NCBI GenBank assembly: GCA_947467145.1
Contig: CANIGJ010000007.1
Location: 62,001-126,000 of the forward strand
Reading direction: 5' to 3'
Length of the DNA stretch: 64,000 nucleotides
DNA from: Rhodospirillaceae bacterium
Lineage (GTDB): Bacteria; Pseudomonadota; Alphaproteobacteria; Rhodospirillales; UBA2165
Shown here: positions 24,751 to 36,153 of the stretch, one piece after another
Layout: the number at the start of each line of letters is the position of its first letter
Position numbering within the stretch: position 1 is the first letter of the stretch
Translations under genes and position numbers: made by a program
The notes under the pieces: model-generated
Databases searched by the model: none
The model's input: only the letters and a program-made list of their open reading frames with translations
What the model was told of the DNA's origin: nothing

Positions 24751-24852
24751 GTCTCGTTCAAGACGATGGCGGGGATATAAAGACCCCGCCCTGCGAGGTC
24801 AAGAAAATGCCCCCGCCAGGTCAAGAAAAGCCCGAATCGGAGGAGATTTCCC

Positions 24853-24886
24853 AAAGAAAACGCCCGCCCGGTTGCCCGGGCGGGCG
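24853..24886 (-). terminator. Rho-independent terminator of the glycine-zipper lipoprotein gene
   Basis: On the minus strand the stem GCCCGCCCGG / CCGGGCGGGC with a 4-base loop is followed by TTTTCTTT, 26 bases after the stop codon. Confidence 0.85.
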
Positions 24887-24911
24887 CTATTCTTGAACTT
24901 TGCTGCGCCGG

Positions 24912-25412
24912 TTACGAGGTGCCGTCGCTGACGACCTTCCAAGTGCCGTCAGGCTGGCGGCAGGCGGTCCCGATGACGGTCTCGTTCCTGTCGCCGATGC
25001 GGACGTCATGGCGGTATTCGCGGCAGTTTTGACCCGACGCCGCCTGATAAGTGCGGATCGGGGTGATCGTGCCGGTATTGCCGCTATCCGGGTTGCTCCA
25101 GGTCGTGGGTTGGCCCGTCCGGTTGGATTCAAGCGCGACCTGCTGGCTGCGCGCGGCTTCCTGACGATCCGTCGTATCCATGCTTTTGCCGATCTCGCTG
25201 CCGAGGAACGCGCCGCCGAGCACACCGATCGCGGTGGCCGCCAAGGCACCGGCGCCACCGCCGAACTGCGAACCCAGAAGGCCGCCGGCCGCCGCACCGA
25301 TTAGGGCGCCGCCGGTCTGTTTCGGAGCGTTCGCCTGCTGCGCACAGGCGGTCAAAAGGCTGCCCGCAACGACCAAAGTAATAATGCGTGCCAAAGGTTT
25401 ATATTGGCGCAT
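24912..25412 (-). CDS. Glycine-zipper outer-membrane lipoprotein, 17-kDa antigen type
   Basis: The 166-residue protein has a lipoprotein signal peptide with lipobox LLTAC (C23), a glycine-zipper segment (ALIGAAAGGLLGSQFGGGAG and IGVLGGAFLGSEIG, about residues 34-75) and a C-terminal domain ending in CRQPDGTWKVV, as in rickettsial 17-kDa surface antigens. It is expected in the outer membrane and helps maintain the envelope. It is monocistronic, with a strong terminator. Confidence 0.9.
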   Translation of the reverse strand: MRQYKPLARIITLVVAGSLLTACAQQANAPKQTGGALIGAAAGGLLGSQFGGGAGALAATAIGVLGGAFLGSEIGKSMDTTDRQEAARSQQVALESNRTGQPTTWSNPDSGNTGTITPIRTYQAASGQNCREYRHDVRIGDRNETVIGTACRQPDGTWKVVSDGTS

Positions 25413-25688
25413 GGTTTCGTCCTTTCTATCGATTCGATTCTTACGGCTCGAATCCCGCCGAAGGTTAGGTTTACGCGTCCAGCCTCAACAGCCGCCACCG
25501 GGATATGTCCGGGCCTCCACGACAGTACTAATGCCGATCGCCCATGTTTAATCCCTCGTCCCTTTTACAAAGGGCAGGGTTCAAGGCTGAAATGTAGGCC
25601 GCAGACGTCAATCGTCAACTTAACAATCGTCCATCTATTGCGTCATTTTTGGGGCACGGCTTCGTGAGCGCCAAAGAGCCCAAAGAGG
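25413..25688. other. Intergenic region
   Basis: About 275 bases with no convincing gene; it should hold the promoter of the minus-strand lipoprotein gene. No further signal is recognised. Confidence 0.4.
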
Positions 25689-26819
25689 CTAATTCCCCGT
25701 GCGCTCCAGGATATGCAGCCCACGGCGGCGATCGATCAGATAGATCAACCCATCGTCGTCCTGGAACACGTCGTTGGCGCTGATGCGCTTATGCTCCGGA
25801 TGCGGGTCAGGCTTGAAATAAGCCACTTCCTTGGGCGCAAAGGGGTCGGCGATATCGAAAATACGCAAACCCTGGGCGAACCAGGCAAACGGGATTTCGG
25901 TCGAACGCACTTCCTCGACCGGCTGATGGCAACCGGTCTGGGCCGGCGTCGGCACGCCGGTATTGAGGCCGGGCACCTGCAGGTTGGCGAACGGCATCGG
26001 ATTCTTCTCGTCCGTGATGTTGACCATCCAGGCGAAGGCCGGGGTCGATTCGCGCGTCGCGGCCACGTCTTCGTCGGCCACCACCATCACATCCATACCC
26101 TTCAGCTTGAACGGGATCGGCAGGCAGGTGTGCGCCGGATGCGCGAACGACGGCGTCCAGTTCATGCGCGAGATGAGCTTGGGTTTGGTGACGTCGGAGA
26201 TATCGAGGATCGCCCAGCCGGCCAGCCAATAGCTGACATAGAGCCGGTTGCCGCGGCGGATCGGATGATGGCAGGTCAGATACGGCTTCGGGATATCCGG
26301 CGTCTCGCCGCCCGCGATGTGCTGGCCCGGCCAATGCCAGCGGCCGACTTCTTTCGGATGGGTCGGATCGGAGAGATCGACGATGAGCACGATGCGGCCG
26401 GTATAGCCGGGCATGGTGGTGGACAGATAGGCCAAGGTGCCGTCGAAGGTGAAGCGATGCACGCCGTTGCCCTCGGTGCCCCAGAAATGGATGGGCTTCG
26501 GCTTCAACGGATTTTCGATGTCGTAGATGGTGAGGCCGGCCTGGAAGCCGTCGCCCGGCTTGCCGGTGTAATCCAGCGCTTCGTAATTGGTGAGCATCAG
26601 GCCGTTTTTCGCGCGCACCTTATGGGCATGGGTGCCCGTGTGCTTGCACATGATCGTATCGACGATCTTGGGGTTCTTGCGGTCCTTCAGATCGATGACG
26701 GTCGTCGATTCCGGCCCTTCCGTATGCCCGACATAAGCGACGCCGTTTTCCACCACGACCTGACCGCCGCCCTTGCAATCGACATAGGCGACTTCGCGAA
26801 CCCCTTTGACTTCCGGCAT
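25689..26819 (-). CDS. LVIVD-repeat beta-propeller protein
   Basis: The 376-residue protein consists of LVIVD-type repeats (VEN-GVAYVGHTEG...TTVIDLKDRKNPKIVD; AGLTIYDIENPLKPK; IVLIVDLSDPTHPKEVGRWHWPG; WAILDISDVTKPKLISRM; LRIFDIADPFAPKEVAYF), each a blade of a propeller. It has no signal peptide, so it may be cytoplasmic. Relatives are often found next to catabolic dehydrogenases, but their reaction is unknown. The ATG at 26819 has GGGGAGG about 6 bases upstream and starts the first blade; longer forms would add an unrelated leader. Confidence 0.8.
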   Translation of the reverse strand: MPEVKGVREVAYVDCKGGGQVVVENGVAYVGHTEGPESTTVIDLKDRKNPKIVDTIMCKHTGTHAHKVRAKNGLMLTNYEALDYTGKPGDGFQAGLTIYDIENPLKPKPIHFWGTEGNGVHRFTFDGTLAYLSTTMPGYTGRIVLIVDLSDPTHPKEVGRWHWPGQHIAGGETPDIPKPYLTCHHPIRRGNRLYVSYWLAGWAILDISDVTKPKLISRMNWTPSFAHPAHTCLPIPFKLKGMDVMVVADEDVAATRESTPAFAWMVNITDEKNPMPFANLQVPGLNTGVPTPAQTGCHQPVEEVRSTEIPFAWFAQGLRIFDIADPFAPKEVAYFKPDPHPEHKRISANDVFQDDDGLIYLIDRRRGLHILERTGN

Positions 26820-27045
26820 CTTGCCTCCCCGGCATCGGATTGAATTGCCTGGATTGTCCGGGGCCATTGCGGTCCTGGCAAGACCCTGGAAAGCCCCCAG
26901 AAAGACGATGATTCTGTGCCGGTTTGAACGGTCCTGCGTCCGTGGATTCGCTAGGATTTGCCCTGCAACAGTCCGTAACGCAATTTGACTGGTTCGATGC
27001 AGCCCTGTGTGGCATTGAACCCGCGAATCAAGCATTGGTACTCGT

Positions 27046-28407
27046 ATGAATCGCGACCAAATCTGCGTCATCGTGCTCGCCGCCGGCATGGGCACACGGA
27101 TGAAATCGGACCTGCCCAAGGTGCTGCACCGGGTAGCGGGCCGCGCCATGCTCGATCTCGTCCTCGACGAGGTGAAGCGCCTAAAACCCGCGCGCTGCGC
27201 CGTCGTGCTCGGCCCCGACATGGACGAGGTCGCCCAGCACGCGACCGCGCATGCCGTGCAGCCCAAGATCGCGATCCAGAAGGAACGCCTGGGCACCGCG
27301 CATGCCGTGCGCGCCGCCGAAAAGGCGATCGGCAAGTTCGACGGCACGGTCCTGATCCTCTACGGCGATACACCGTTGGTGAAGGCCGAGACCTTGAAGC
27401 GCGTCGTCGCCGCCTTGAAGAAGAAATCGAAGCCCGCGCTGTCGTGGCTGACCTTCGCACCGGAAGATCCGGGCGCCTATGGCCAGTTCGTGCTGCGCGC
27501 GGACGGTACGGTCGAACGCATCGTCGAAGCCAAGGACCTTACCCCCGATATCGATCCGTCCGGCCAATGCTGGGGCGGCGTCATGGCGGGCGACGGGAAA
27601 AGCTTCTGGCAGTTGCTGGCCAAGGTCGGCCGCAACAACAAGCAGCGCGAATATTACCTGACCGAACTGGTTGCCCTCGCGTATGCGCGTGGGCTCGATT
27701 CCGCATTGGTCGAAGGCAGTGTGGAAGAAGCGCAAGGTGTCAATTCGCGCTTCGATCTCGCCGTCGTCGAGCAGGAGATGCAGCATCGCCTGCGCATGGC
27801 GGCATTGGCGGGTGGCGTCACCATGATCGATCCGACAACAGTGTTCCTGTCGTGGGATACCAAATTGGGCCGCGATATCCATATCGAACCCAACGTGTTT
27901 TTCGGCGCGGGCGTCACCGTCGCCGACCACGTGACCATCAAAGCCAACTCGCATATCGACGGCGCCGACATCGGCCCGGGCTGCATCATCGGCCCGTTTG
28001 CGCGGCTACGCCCCGGCGCGAAGCTGGTGCGCGACGTTCATGTCGGCAATTTCGTCGAAGTGAAGAACGCGGTGCTTGAAACCGGCGTGAAGGCGAACCA
28101 CCTCACCTATCTCGGCGATGCGCGCGTGGGCAGCGGAACCAATGTCGGGGCCGGCACCATCACCTGCAATTACGACGGTTACGGCAAATATCATACCGAG
28201 ATCGGCGCCAATGTCTTCATCGGCTCCGACGTCGCCCTGGTCGCCCCGGTCAAGGTCGGCGACGGTGCCGTGATCGGCGCCGGCAGTGTCGTGACCAAGG
28301 ATGTCGCCGCCGACGCGCTCGCCGTGACGCGCGCCGAACAGAAAGAAATCAAGGGCTGGGCGAAACGTCGCCGCGACAGCCAAGCTGCGAAAAAGAAGAA
28401 GAAATAA
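27046..28407 (+). CDS. glmU: Bifunctional UDP-N-acetylglucosamine pyrophosphorylase / glucosamine-1-phosphate N-acetyltransferase
   Basis: GlmU acetylates glucosamine-1-phosphate and couples it to UTP, giving UDP-GlcNAc for peptidoglycan and lipid A. The 453-residue protein has an N-terminal uridyltransferase domain (LAAGMGTRMKSDLPKVLH; YGDTPLV) and a C-terminal left-handed beta-helix (hexapeptide repeats such as VTIKANSHIDGADIGPGC; GTITCNYDGYGKYHTEIGA). Length is normal. It is one base upstream of glmS, the preceding enzyme of the same pathway. Confidence 0.97.
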   Translation: MNRDQICVIVLAAGMGTRMKSDLPKVLHRVAGRAMLDLVLDEVKRLKPARCAVVLGPDMDEVAQHATAHAVQPKIAIQKERLGTAHAVRAAEKAIGKFDGTVLILYGDTPLVKAETLKRVVAALKKKSKPALSWLTFAPEDPGAYGQFVLRADGTVERIVEAKDLTPDIDPSGQCWGGVMAGDGKSFWQLLAKVGRNNKQREYYLTELVALAYARGLDSALVEGSVEEAQGVNSRFDLAVVEQEMQHRLRMAALAGGVTMIDPTTVFLSWDTKLGRDIHIEPNVFFGAGVTVADHVTIKANSHIDGADIGPGCIIGPFARLRPGAKLVRDVHVGNFVEVKNAVLETGVKANHLTYLGDARVGSGTNVGAGTITCNYDGYGKYHTEIGANVFIGSDVALVAPVKVGDGAVIGAGSVVTKDVAADALAVTRAEQKEIKGWAKRRRDSQAAKKKKK

Positions 28408-28408
28408 T

Positions 28409-30232
<1,824 letters not shown>

Positions 30233-30239
30233 GCTCGCG

Positions 30240-31040
30240 ATGAAAGCCGCTCAACTCTTCGATGTGAGCGGCCTCGTCACCATCGTTACCGGCGGCGCCA
30301 GTGGGATCGGTCTCGGTTACTGCGAGGTCATGGCCGATAATGGTGCGCGCGTCTTCGCCTTCGACCGCGATGCGGCCGCGCTTAAGACACCCCCCAAAGG
30401 CATCACCGGCATTGTCGCCGACGTGACCCACAAGGCCGGGCTGGAAAAGGCTTTTGACGATGTCGCCGCGCAAGCAGGGCGCATCGACGTTGTGTTCGTT
30501 AATGCCGGCATCGGCGGCGGGCCTGGCTGGCTGCGCGCCGGCGAAGATACGCGCAACGAGGAACGCGCGTTCGAGGATCTGCCCGCCGAACAATGGGCCC
30601 AAGTGATGGCGACCAATGTGACGGGCGCATTCACCACCATCCAGGCCGCCGCGCGCCACATGAAGCCGAACCGCAGCGGGCGCATCATCGTCACGTCGTC
30701 CTGCTCGGCCTACAAGACTGAGCAATATGTCGGAACACCTTATGTCGTCTCGAAAGCCGCCGTCGCACATATGGTGCGCCAAAGCGCGCATGAGCTGGCG
30801 GCTTACGGTATTACGGTGAACGCCATCGCGCCCGGCCCGGTCATCACCAATATTTCGGGCGGACGGCTGAAGGATGCGGAAACGCGCAAGCCGTTCGAAA
30901 AAATCATTCCGATGCATCGCCTAGGGACGCCCGAGGACTTGCAAGGCCTGGCGTTGTTCCTCGCCTCACCGGCGTCGGCCTACATAACCGGCGTGAACAT
31001 CCTAATCGACGGTGGCTTCACCCTCGGCCCGGCGGACTGA
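30240..31040 (+). CDS. Short-chain dehydrogenase/reductase
   Basis: The 266-residue classical SDR has the cofactor motif TGGASGIG (residues 17-24), the N-A-G motif, a catalytic serine in VTSSCSAY, the Y-x3-K pair in YVVSKAAV, and a C-terminal SPASAYITGVNILIDGG. It begins 7 bases after glmS, so it is likely co-transcribed, although no glucosamine role is known for such enzymes. Substrate unknown. It is convergent with the sulfatase gene (3 bases apart). Confidence 0.9.
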   Translation: MKAAQLFDVSGLVTIVTGGASGIGLGYCEVMADNGARVFAFDRDAAALKTPPKGITGIVADVTHKAGLEKAFDDVAAQAGRIDVVFVNAGIGGGPGWLRAGEDTRNEERAFEDLPAEQWAQVMATNVTGAFTTIQAAARHMKPNRSGRIIVTSSCSAYKTEQYVGTPYVVSKAAVAHMVRQSAHELAAYGITVNAIAPGPVITNISGGRLKDAETRKPFEKIIPMHRLGTPEDLQGLALFLASPASAYITGVNILIDGGFTLGPAD

Positions 31041-31043
31041 AAC

Positions 31044-32645
31044 TCACGCCCGTCGTTGCGGCACCGGGCTCAGATCGCTCAAACGGATGTTTTCCCGCAC
31101 CATCCGGGCCAATAGCTCGGCGCGTACGCTAAGCGAGGCCGGATCGTCCCATAGATTGGTCAACTCGTCCGGATCGTTCTTGAGATCGTACAGCTCGGCG
31201 AATTGATCGCTGTCATAGAGCGTCATACGCCAATCTTCGGTGACCATCGTGCGCAGGCGTACGGGTGCGGGTAGCCCGAACAGCGCGCGCTGCGATTCTT
31301 CCTCGACGATATGCGCGCCTGGTCCGTGATCGGCGCCGTCGGCGATCTCGGGCAATAGGCTGCGGCCCTGCATGCCGTTGAATCCGGCCAAGCCGGCGCG
31401 CGCCAGGATGGTCGATGCAATATCGATGGTGCCCGAGACGGCATCGCACACCGGCACACCACGTTGCTGCGGATCGCACCAGATGAACGGCACTTTGACG
31501 ATCGATTGCAGATGCAACGGGCCTTTGAGCAGCAGGCCGTGATCCGCCATGAAGTCGCCATGATCGGCGGTGAACACGATGATGGTGTCACGATCGAGGC
31601 CGGTCTGCTTGAGTTTGGCCGCGATCGCCGCGACCGCATCATCGATCATGCTGATCATGCCGCAACTGAGTGCGATAGCTTCTTTCGCCTCGCGTTCGAC
31701 CACAGGCAGGAAGACCATCGTGTTGTCGCGATTGAAGCCCTTGTCCTGGTCGCTGCGCTGGGCATGCTGCAACACGCCGTCTTCGTTGCCCATGCGCGCG
31801 TAAAAGCTTTTGGGCAAGCTCACCTGCTCGGGCTTGTACATATCCCAATATTTGCCGGGCGGCGTGAACGGGTGATGCGGATCGGGAAAGGTCACGCTCA
31901 TGAAAAACGGCGTATCTTTGTCCGCAGCATAATCGTCGATTGCCTGGCAGGCATGCTCCTGGATGTAACGCGTTGGATACAATTCTTCGGGTACACTCGT
32001 GCGCCAGGCCTGCGGCACACTTACATCGGACGGCTTGGCGTTCTGCGGCCCGGCGAGCTTCGCCAGATCGCCGCCTTTTTTCGCCACCCAGCGCGCATAA
32101 TCGCCACGCACCTTGTCGCCGTGATCGATGCAGAGATTGACGCGCTCGTAGCCGTAGAACGGCAGATCGACTTCCGCTGTGGGGTCGCTGTCCCAGCGCG
32201 CGATGTTTTCCTGATCGTAATCCTCAGACGCCAACCAGGGCTTCAGGGCTTCCTCAAATCCGGCGCCGGGCGCTTCCAGCCCATCGGGGATTTCGTGTTT
32301 CCACAGCGGCCCATTGGCCGTCATGGTCTGCAGATGGCTTTTGCCGACCAGCGCGGTGCGATAGCCCTTCGCGCGCATCAGATCGACGAAGGTATTGGCC
32401 TGTAACGGCAGCGGCAGACCGTTGCCGCGCGCGCCGTTGACGGACGGCAAGCGCCCCGTCATGAAGGTCGCGCGGTTCGGCATGCAGACCGGCGACGAAA
32501 CGAAAAACCGCGTGAAGCGCGTGCCCTTGGCCGCCAGCGCATCGAGCGCCGGGGTGTGCAGGAACGGATGGCCCGCGCAGCCCATATAATCGGCGCGATG
32601 CTGATCGGTCATGATGACGATGAAATTGGGACGCTGGGCGGCCAT
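31044..32645 (-). CDS. Sulfatase (formylglycine-type)
   Basis: The 533-residue protein is an alkaline-phosphatase-superfamily sulfatase. The signature C-x-P-x-R (C54 in VCMPNRATFMTGRLPS) is the Cys that must be converted to formylglycine. Metal-binding residues are visible in MTDQHRADYMG near the N-terminus and FTADHGDFMADHG further on. There is no signal peptide, so the enzyme appears cytoplasmic. The ATG at 32645 (MAAQRPNFIVIM) starts the fold. It is the last gene of a four-gene minus-strand cluster including an arylsulfotransferase-like protein, consistent with organosulfate ester use. No formylglycine-generating enzyme gene is in the window. Confidence 0.9.
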   Translation of the reverse strand: MAAQRPNFIVIMTDQHRADYMGCAGHPFLHTPALDALAAKGTRFTRFFVSSPVCMPNRATFMTGRLPSVNGARGNGLPLPLQANTFVDLMRAKGYRTALVGKSHLQTMTANGPLWKHEIPDGLEAPGAGFEEALKPWLASEDYDQENIARWDSDPTAEVDLPFYGYERVNLCIDHGDKVRGDYARWVAKKGGDLAKLAGPQNAKPSDVSVPQAWRTSVPEELYPTRYIQEHACQAIDDYAADKDTPFFMSVTFPDPHHPFTPPGKYWDMYKPEQVSLPKSFYARMGNEDGVLQHAQRSDQDKGFNRDNTMVFLPVVEREAKEAIALSCGMISMIDDAVAAIAAKLKQTGLDRDTIIVFTADHGDFMADHGLLLKGPLHLQSIVKVPFIWCDPQQRGVPVCDAVSGTIDIASTILARAGLAGFNGMQGRSLLPEIADGADHGPGAHIVEEESQRALFGLPAPVRLRTMVTEDWRMTLYDSDQFAELYDLKNDPDELTNLWDDPASLSVRAELLARMVRENIRLSDLSPVPQRRA

Positions 32646-32674
32646 GATATTTCTCTTGGTCTGAAAGTGAATGT

Positions 32675-33745
32675 CTAACCGAGCTTGCCGTCGAGCCGGC
32701 CACGGATTTGTGGGCTGTCGGGCGCGTAACGGTAAGCGCGGAAGATCGTGCTCTGATCGCCGGTGGTGGAGCCTGCCTTGCGGTTGACGGTATAGGGCGA
32801 GACGTATTCCCAGACGATGTCGCCGTCTTTCGTTACCTCGAAGATACGCCCCCACAACCCTTCGCAAATCAGCGTGTTGCCATTGGCGAGACGCTGGCAG
32901 CCGCTAATGAAATGGCTGTCGAAGGTATGCGACGGATTGCCTTGATATTCCCACACGGTCTGGTTCGTCGCCGGATCGAATTCGACGATCTTCGATCCGC
33001 GCGGCGCCAGGCTTTGGCGATTGGCAAAAACCATATAATTGCCGTTGGGCAGCGCCTGAAAGTCGTGCGGCCCGCCCCAATCGGGTTCGTGCCGTTTCCA
33101 CGCGAAGGCGCCCGTGGCGCGGTCGATGACGGCCACGATATCCAATTGACGAAAGCAGATCATCGCATTGCCGTTGGCCAGCGGCATGATCGTGTTCGGA
33201 TGCGTCGCTTCATGCCGATTAACGGTGGGCGGCAGCGGATAATCCTCGATCACCATGTGGTCCTGGGCATGCCATTCCCACACCGTCGCGCCGGCCCGGT
33301 TCACCTCGCGCACGTAATCCGCCCAGACGCCGTCCTTGTGTTCAGTTCCCGGCTTACCGCCCTTGAGGCGCACGACGTTCTCCGGACGCAGCAGTTCCCA
33401 GCCGAGATAGATCGTGTTGCCGTTGGGCAGGCGGCGGAAGTCGTGATGCTGGAAGTGATCGAGGTATTCCCAGACCACCTTGCCGTTCCAATCGATCTCC
33501 TGCATCAAGCCACCGCGCGCCGCGAGCCCGTCAGGTCCGCCGCCGGCCCAACTCGAAGCCAGCAGGTTACCGTTATCCAGAAGATACGCGTAATTGCCGG
33601 ACTGGTCGGGCAGTTCCCATGTATGAACGGCCTCGCCCGCCATGTTCACCAGATAGACCTTCTTTTGATATTGCGGACTGAAAATAGTGAAGCCGGCGAA
33701 CGCTCGGCTGTCGCGCACCGTCACGCCACGCTGAAAATATCTCAT
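32675..33745 (-). CDS. Arylsulfotransferase-family (ASST-like) propeller protein
   Basis: The 356-residue protein has the repeated W-E-Y blade pattern of the ASST family (VHTWELPDQSGNYAYLLDNG; VVWEYLDHFQHHDFRRLPNG; TVWEWHAQDHM; TVWEYQGNPSHTFDSHFIS; IVWEYVSPY). Known members transfer sulfate between phenols, using an active-site histidine; several histidines (HHDF, HDF) are well placed. No signal peptide is visible, whereas classical ASST is periplasmic. It lies 29 bases upstream of the sulfatase in transcript order, and 13 bases after the beta-sandwich gene, so the three are likely one operon. Confidence 0.75.
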   Translation of the reverse strand: MRYFQRGVTVRDSRAFAGFTIFSPQYQKKVYLVNMAGEAVHTWELPDQSGNYAYLLDNGNLLASSWAGGGPDGLAARGGLMQEIDWNGKVVWEYLDHFQHHDFRRLPNGNTIYLGWELLRPENVVRLKGGKPGTEHKDGVWADYVREVNRAGATVWEWHAQDHMVIEDYPLPPTVNRHEATHPNTIMPLANGNAMICFRQLDIVAVIDRATGAFAWKRHEPDWGGPHDFQALPNGNYMVFANRQSLAPRGSKIVEFDPATNQTVWEYQGNPSHTFDSHFISGCQRLANGNTLICEGLWGRIFEVTKDGDIVWEYVSPYTVNRKAGSTTGDQSTIFRAYRYAPDSPQIRGRLDGKLG

Positions 33746-33758
33746 CCCTGCCCTCGGT

Positions 33759-34376
33759 TTATTTCGGTGTAATCGTGAGATCGCGGAAAAATGCTTCGGT
33801 CCCCCGATCGATGAACAGCCCGACGGCGCCCCGCGCATCGGCACCATGTTTAAGATCGTTGACGACAAGGGTCGGCTGCGCGGCGTCGTGCACGAAGATA
33901 CGGGCCGTCACACCATCGACCTCGATGCGCAGCCGTGTCCAGGCACCCGCGACCAGATCGACGTAACTTTCGTATTGCCCGGGCACCTCGCGGCGCAAGC
34001 GATCGAACTTGTAATCGGGATAGGAGAAATACTGGATCGACCGGTTGCGCCGGAGCTGATCCTCCGCGCGGCCGTTTTCCGGACGCAGATAAACGCATTC
34101 GAACGTTTCGCAATCGTCGGCGATACGGAAGGCCACGCCGACGAAACCCCGCACATCGGCAGGCGCATCCGGTGCGCGCCGGCCAGCCAGCCACACCTCA
34201 ATCGTTGCGTTGCCGATCGTCTGATCCTTGATAATGGCGAAGTTCGGATTGTCCGGCGTCCTGGCGTCGGGCGCCAGCACGAGGCGCAGCGCCTTGTGTC
34301 CGTCGTGCATCGCGATGCTCGGGATCACGTGATTGGGTTTCAGCGCGGCAAGCTCGGTCAACGGAACGACTGGCAT
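33759..34376 (-). CDS. Beta-sandwich (LamG/DUF1080-like) protein, unknown function
   Basis: The 205-residue protein reads like a concanavalin-type beta-sandwich (ATIEVWLAGRRAP; VGVAFRIADDCETFECVYLRP; WTRLRIEVDGVTARIFVHDA; GAVGLFIDRGTEAFFRDLTI), a fold common in carbohydrate-binding and 3-keto-disaccharide hydrolase-like proteins. No catalytic residue can be assigned. It starts 7 bases after the solute-binding protein gene ends, in the same operon as the sulfatase, which suggests binding of a sulfated or sugar-like compound. That link is inference. Confidence 0.6.
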   Translation of the reverse strand: MPVVPLTELAALKPNHVIPSIAMHDGHKALRLVLAPDARTPDNPNFAIIKDQTIGNATIEVWLAGRRAPDAPADVRGFVGVAFRIADDCETFECVYLRPENGRAEDQLRRNRSIQYFSYPDYKFDRLRREVPGQYESYVDLVAGAWTRLRIEVDGVTARIFVHDAAQPTLVVNDLKHGADARGAVGLFIDRGTEAFFRDLTITPK

Positions 34377-34383
34377 AGGCGGG

Positions 34384-35916
34384 CTACTTCCATTTGACGG
34401 CATTGAGGGTGATGCCATAACCGTTGAGCGTCGTCGAAGGCAGGAGCAAATCGCTGCTATGCAGGAAGGCCTGCGGCGCACCTGACAGCGGGATGACATA
34501 GGCCTCACGATTATTGATGTCCATCGCCTCCTGCATCAGTTTGTTGCGTTCGCCCTCGTCGAACATGGTTTCGATCTTGTTGGCGATCTCGTTGATGCGC
34601 GCATTGTTGGCGTAATCGCGGATATTGTTATTGAAATGAAAATTGATGATCTGGCCCGTATCCGGCACGCCGCCCGAGCCATAGATGTGAGCGAGTCCCT
34701 GGAACTTGCCCTCGGCCTGCAACTTCGTATAGGCCGTGAACGTGATCGTCTTGATGGTCGATTTGATGCCGACGCGCGACAGATACCCCGAGATCGCCTC
34801 CGCCACCGGACGCGAACGATCGAGCGCGGTCAGTTCGATCTCGACCCCCGTCTCCTTGCCCGCTTCCTTCAGAAGCGCGCGGGCCTTGGCCGGATCGTAG
34901 GCAGGCACCGGCACGGTGGATGAACAACCGATCTGGAATGGAATGCACACGGCTTTCATGGCGTAGGCACTCGTACCGCCGGGGATGATTTCCTTGCGGA
35001 TCGTATCGCGGTCAATGGCATGCGCGATAGCCAGGCGCACCTTCTGGTCCTTCAATGCACCGACCCCGGAGCGGTCCGCTGCGTCGAGATAGAGGTAGAA
35101 ATATTGCAGTCCGTTCACGGCAGTAATGGCGAAGCGCTTGTCGGCGTTCATCTGGGCACCCACGTCAGTCGAGACCACGCGAGTAAGGTCGACGGTATCC
35201 GTCAACATCTGCGCGATACGCGTCTGCTCGTCGGGAATGGATTTGATGACGATCTTGCCCACGGTCGGCTTAGGCTGGACCGGGTTCATCGGAGGATAGT
35301 TCGGGTTCGCCTCGAGAACGATCCCGCCGTTGCGGTCCACAGAAATCGCCTTATACGATCCGGTTCCGATCGGCTTGTATTCGAACTCCTCTTTCTTCTC
35401 GAAAGCGCCGTGGTAATCCGACGGCACAATTGGGATGCTGATGGCCAAGGTCAGCAGTGCGGTGGCGTAAGGTTCGACAGTCTTGATGCGTACCTGGTTC
35501 GGGCCCAGCTTTTCGGCCTTCGATATCCAACTATAGCGATTTTTCAGGCGCAATTTGACGGCCGGATCCGACGCCCAATTGAGCGTATAGACGACGTCGT
35601 CGGCATCGAACGTCGATCCGTCGTGGAATTTTATGTCGTCTCGCAGGGTCAATTCCCAGGTGGTCGGGTCGATCTGCTTCCACGATGCCGCGAGCGACGG
35701 CAATATCTTGCTGTTCTCATGATCGACACCGAGTAGACGGTCATAGACGGCGCGGCTGTGGACTTGGCTTTCGTCGGAAGAGCCGTAGAACTCGGCAACG
35801 CCGTCGATCGGCTCGGACAGCGCAATCGTCAGCGTATTGTTCTTGGCGCCGGCATGCGCAAAGCCGGCGTATGCGATCGACGCCGCAGCGACGATCGTTC
35901 CCAATGTTTTCTTCAT
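34384..35916 (-). CDS. ABC transporter solute-binding protein, family 5 (peptide/opine type)
   Basis: The 510-residue protein has a signal peptide (MKKTLGTIVAAASIAYAGFA, ending AHA) and the family 5 pattern: ILPSLAASWKQIDPTTWEL, LRDDIKFHDGSTFDADDVVY, YKPIGTGSYKAI, RLAIAHAIDRDTI. Such periplasmic receptors deliver peptides, opines, nickel or other compounds to a Dpp/Opp-type permease. No permease or ATPase gene is next to it. It is the first gene of the sulfatase cluster and diverges from a LysR-type gene, so it may capture a sulfated compound for that pathway. Confidence 0.9.
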   Translation of the reverse strand: MKKTLGTIVAAASIAYAGFAHAGAKNNTLTIALSEPIDGVAEFYGSSDESQVHSRAVYDRLLGVDHENSKILPSLAASWKQIDPTTWELTLRDDIKFHDGSTFDADDVVYTLNWASDPAVKLRLKNRYSWISKAEKLGPNQVRIKTVEPYATALLTLAISIPIVPSDYHGAFEKKEEFEYKPIGTGSYKAISVDRNGGIVLEANPNYPPMNPVQPKPTVGKIVIKSIPDEQTRIAQMLTDTVDLTRVVSTDVGAQMNADKRFAITAVNGLQYFYLYLDAADRSGVGALKDQKVRLAIAHAIDRDTIRKEIIPGGTSAYAMKAVCIPFQIGCSSTVPVPAYDPAKARALLKEAGKETGVEIELTALDRSRPVAEAISGYLSRVGIKSTIKTITFTAYTKLQAEGKFQGLAHIYGSGGVPDTGQIINFHFNNNIRDYANNARINEIANKIETMFDEGERNKLMQEAMDINNREAYVIPLSGAPQAFLHSSDLLLPSTTLNGYGITLNAVKWK

Positions 35917-36153
35917 GACGGAACTCCCTGTTATGTTTTTTGGTGCCGCACGCCCCATCCGGTGCCTGCCGGGCCGCTCAGGTCGTATCGGGACGCGACG
36001 GCGTGCCCCGCATATAATGTCGTTCCGGATGATAACGCGGGCCGAACAGGAATTTCCTCAACTTGGATAGAAACGTGCGGATCATGCCTCACGATACGCA
36101 GAATGCCGCACCCGATTGATTCACAGCTTGCTAATCATCTATAACAAATTGTT

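Noticed and set aside
28340..28408. glmS ribozyme
   Set aside because: glmS starts one base after glmU, leaving no leader, and such ribozymes belong to other phyla.
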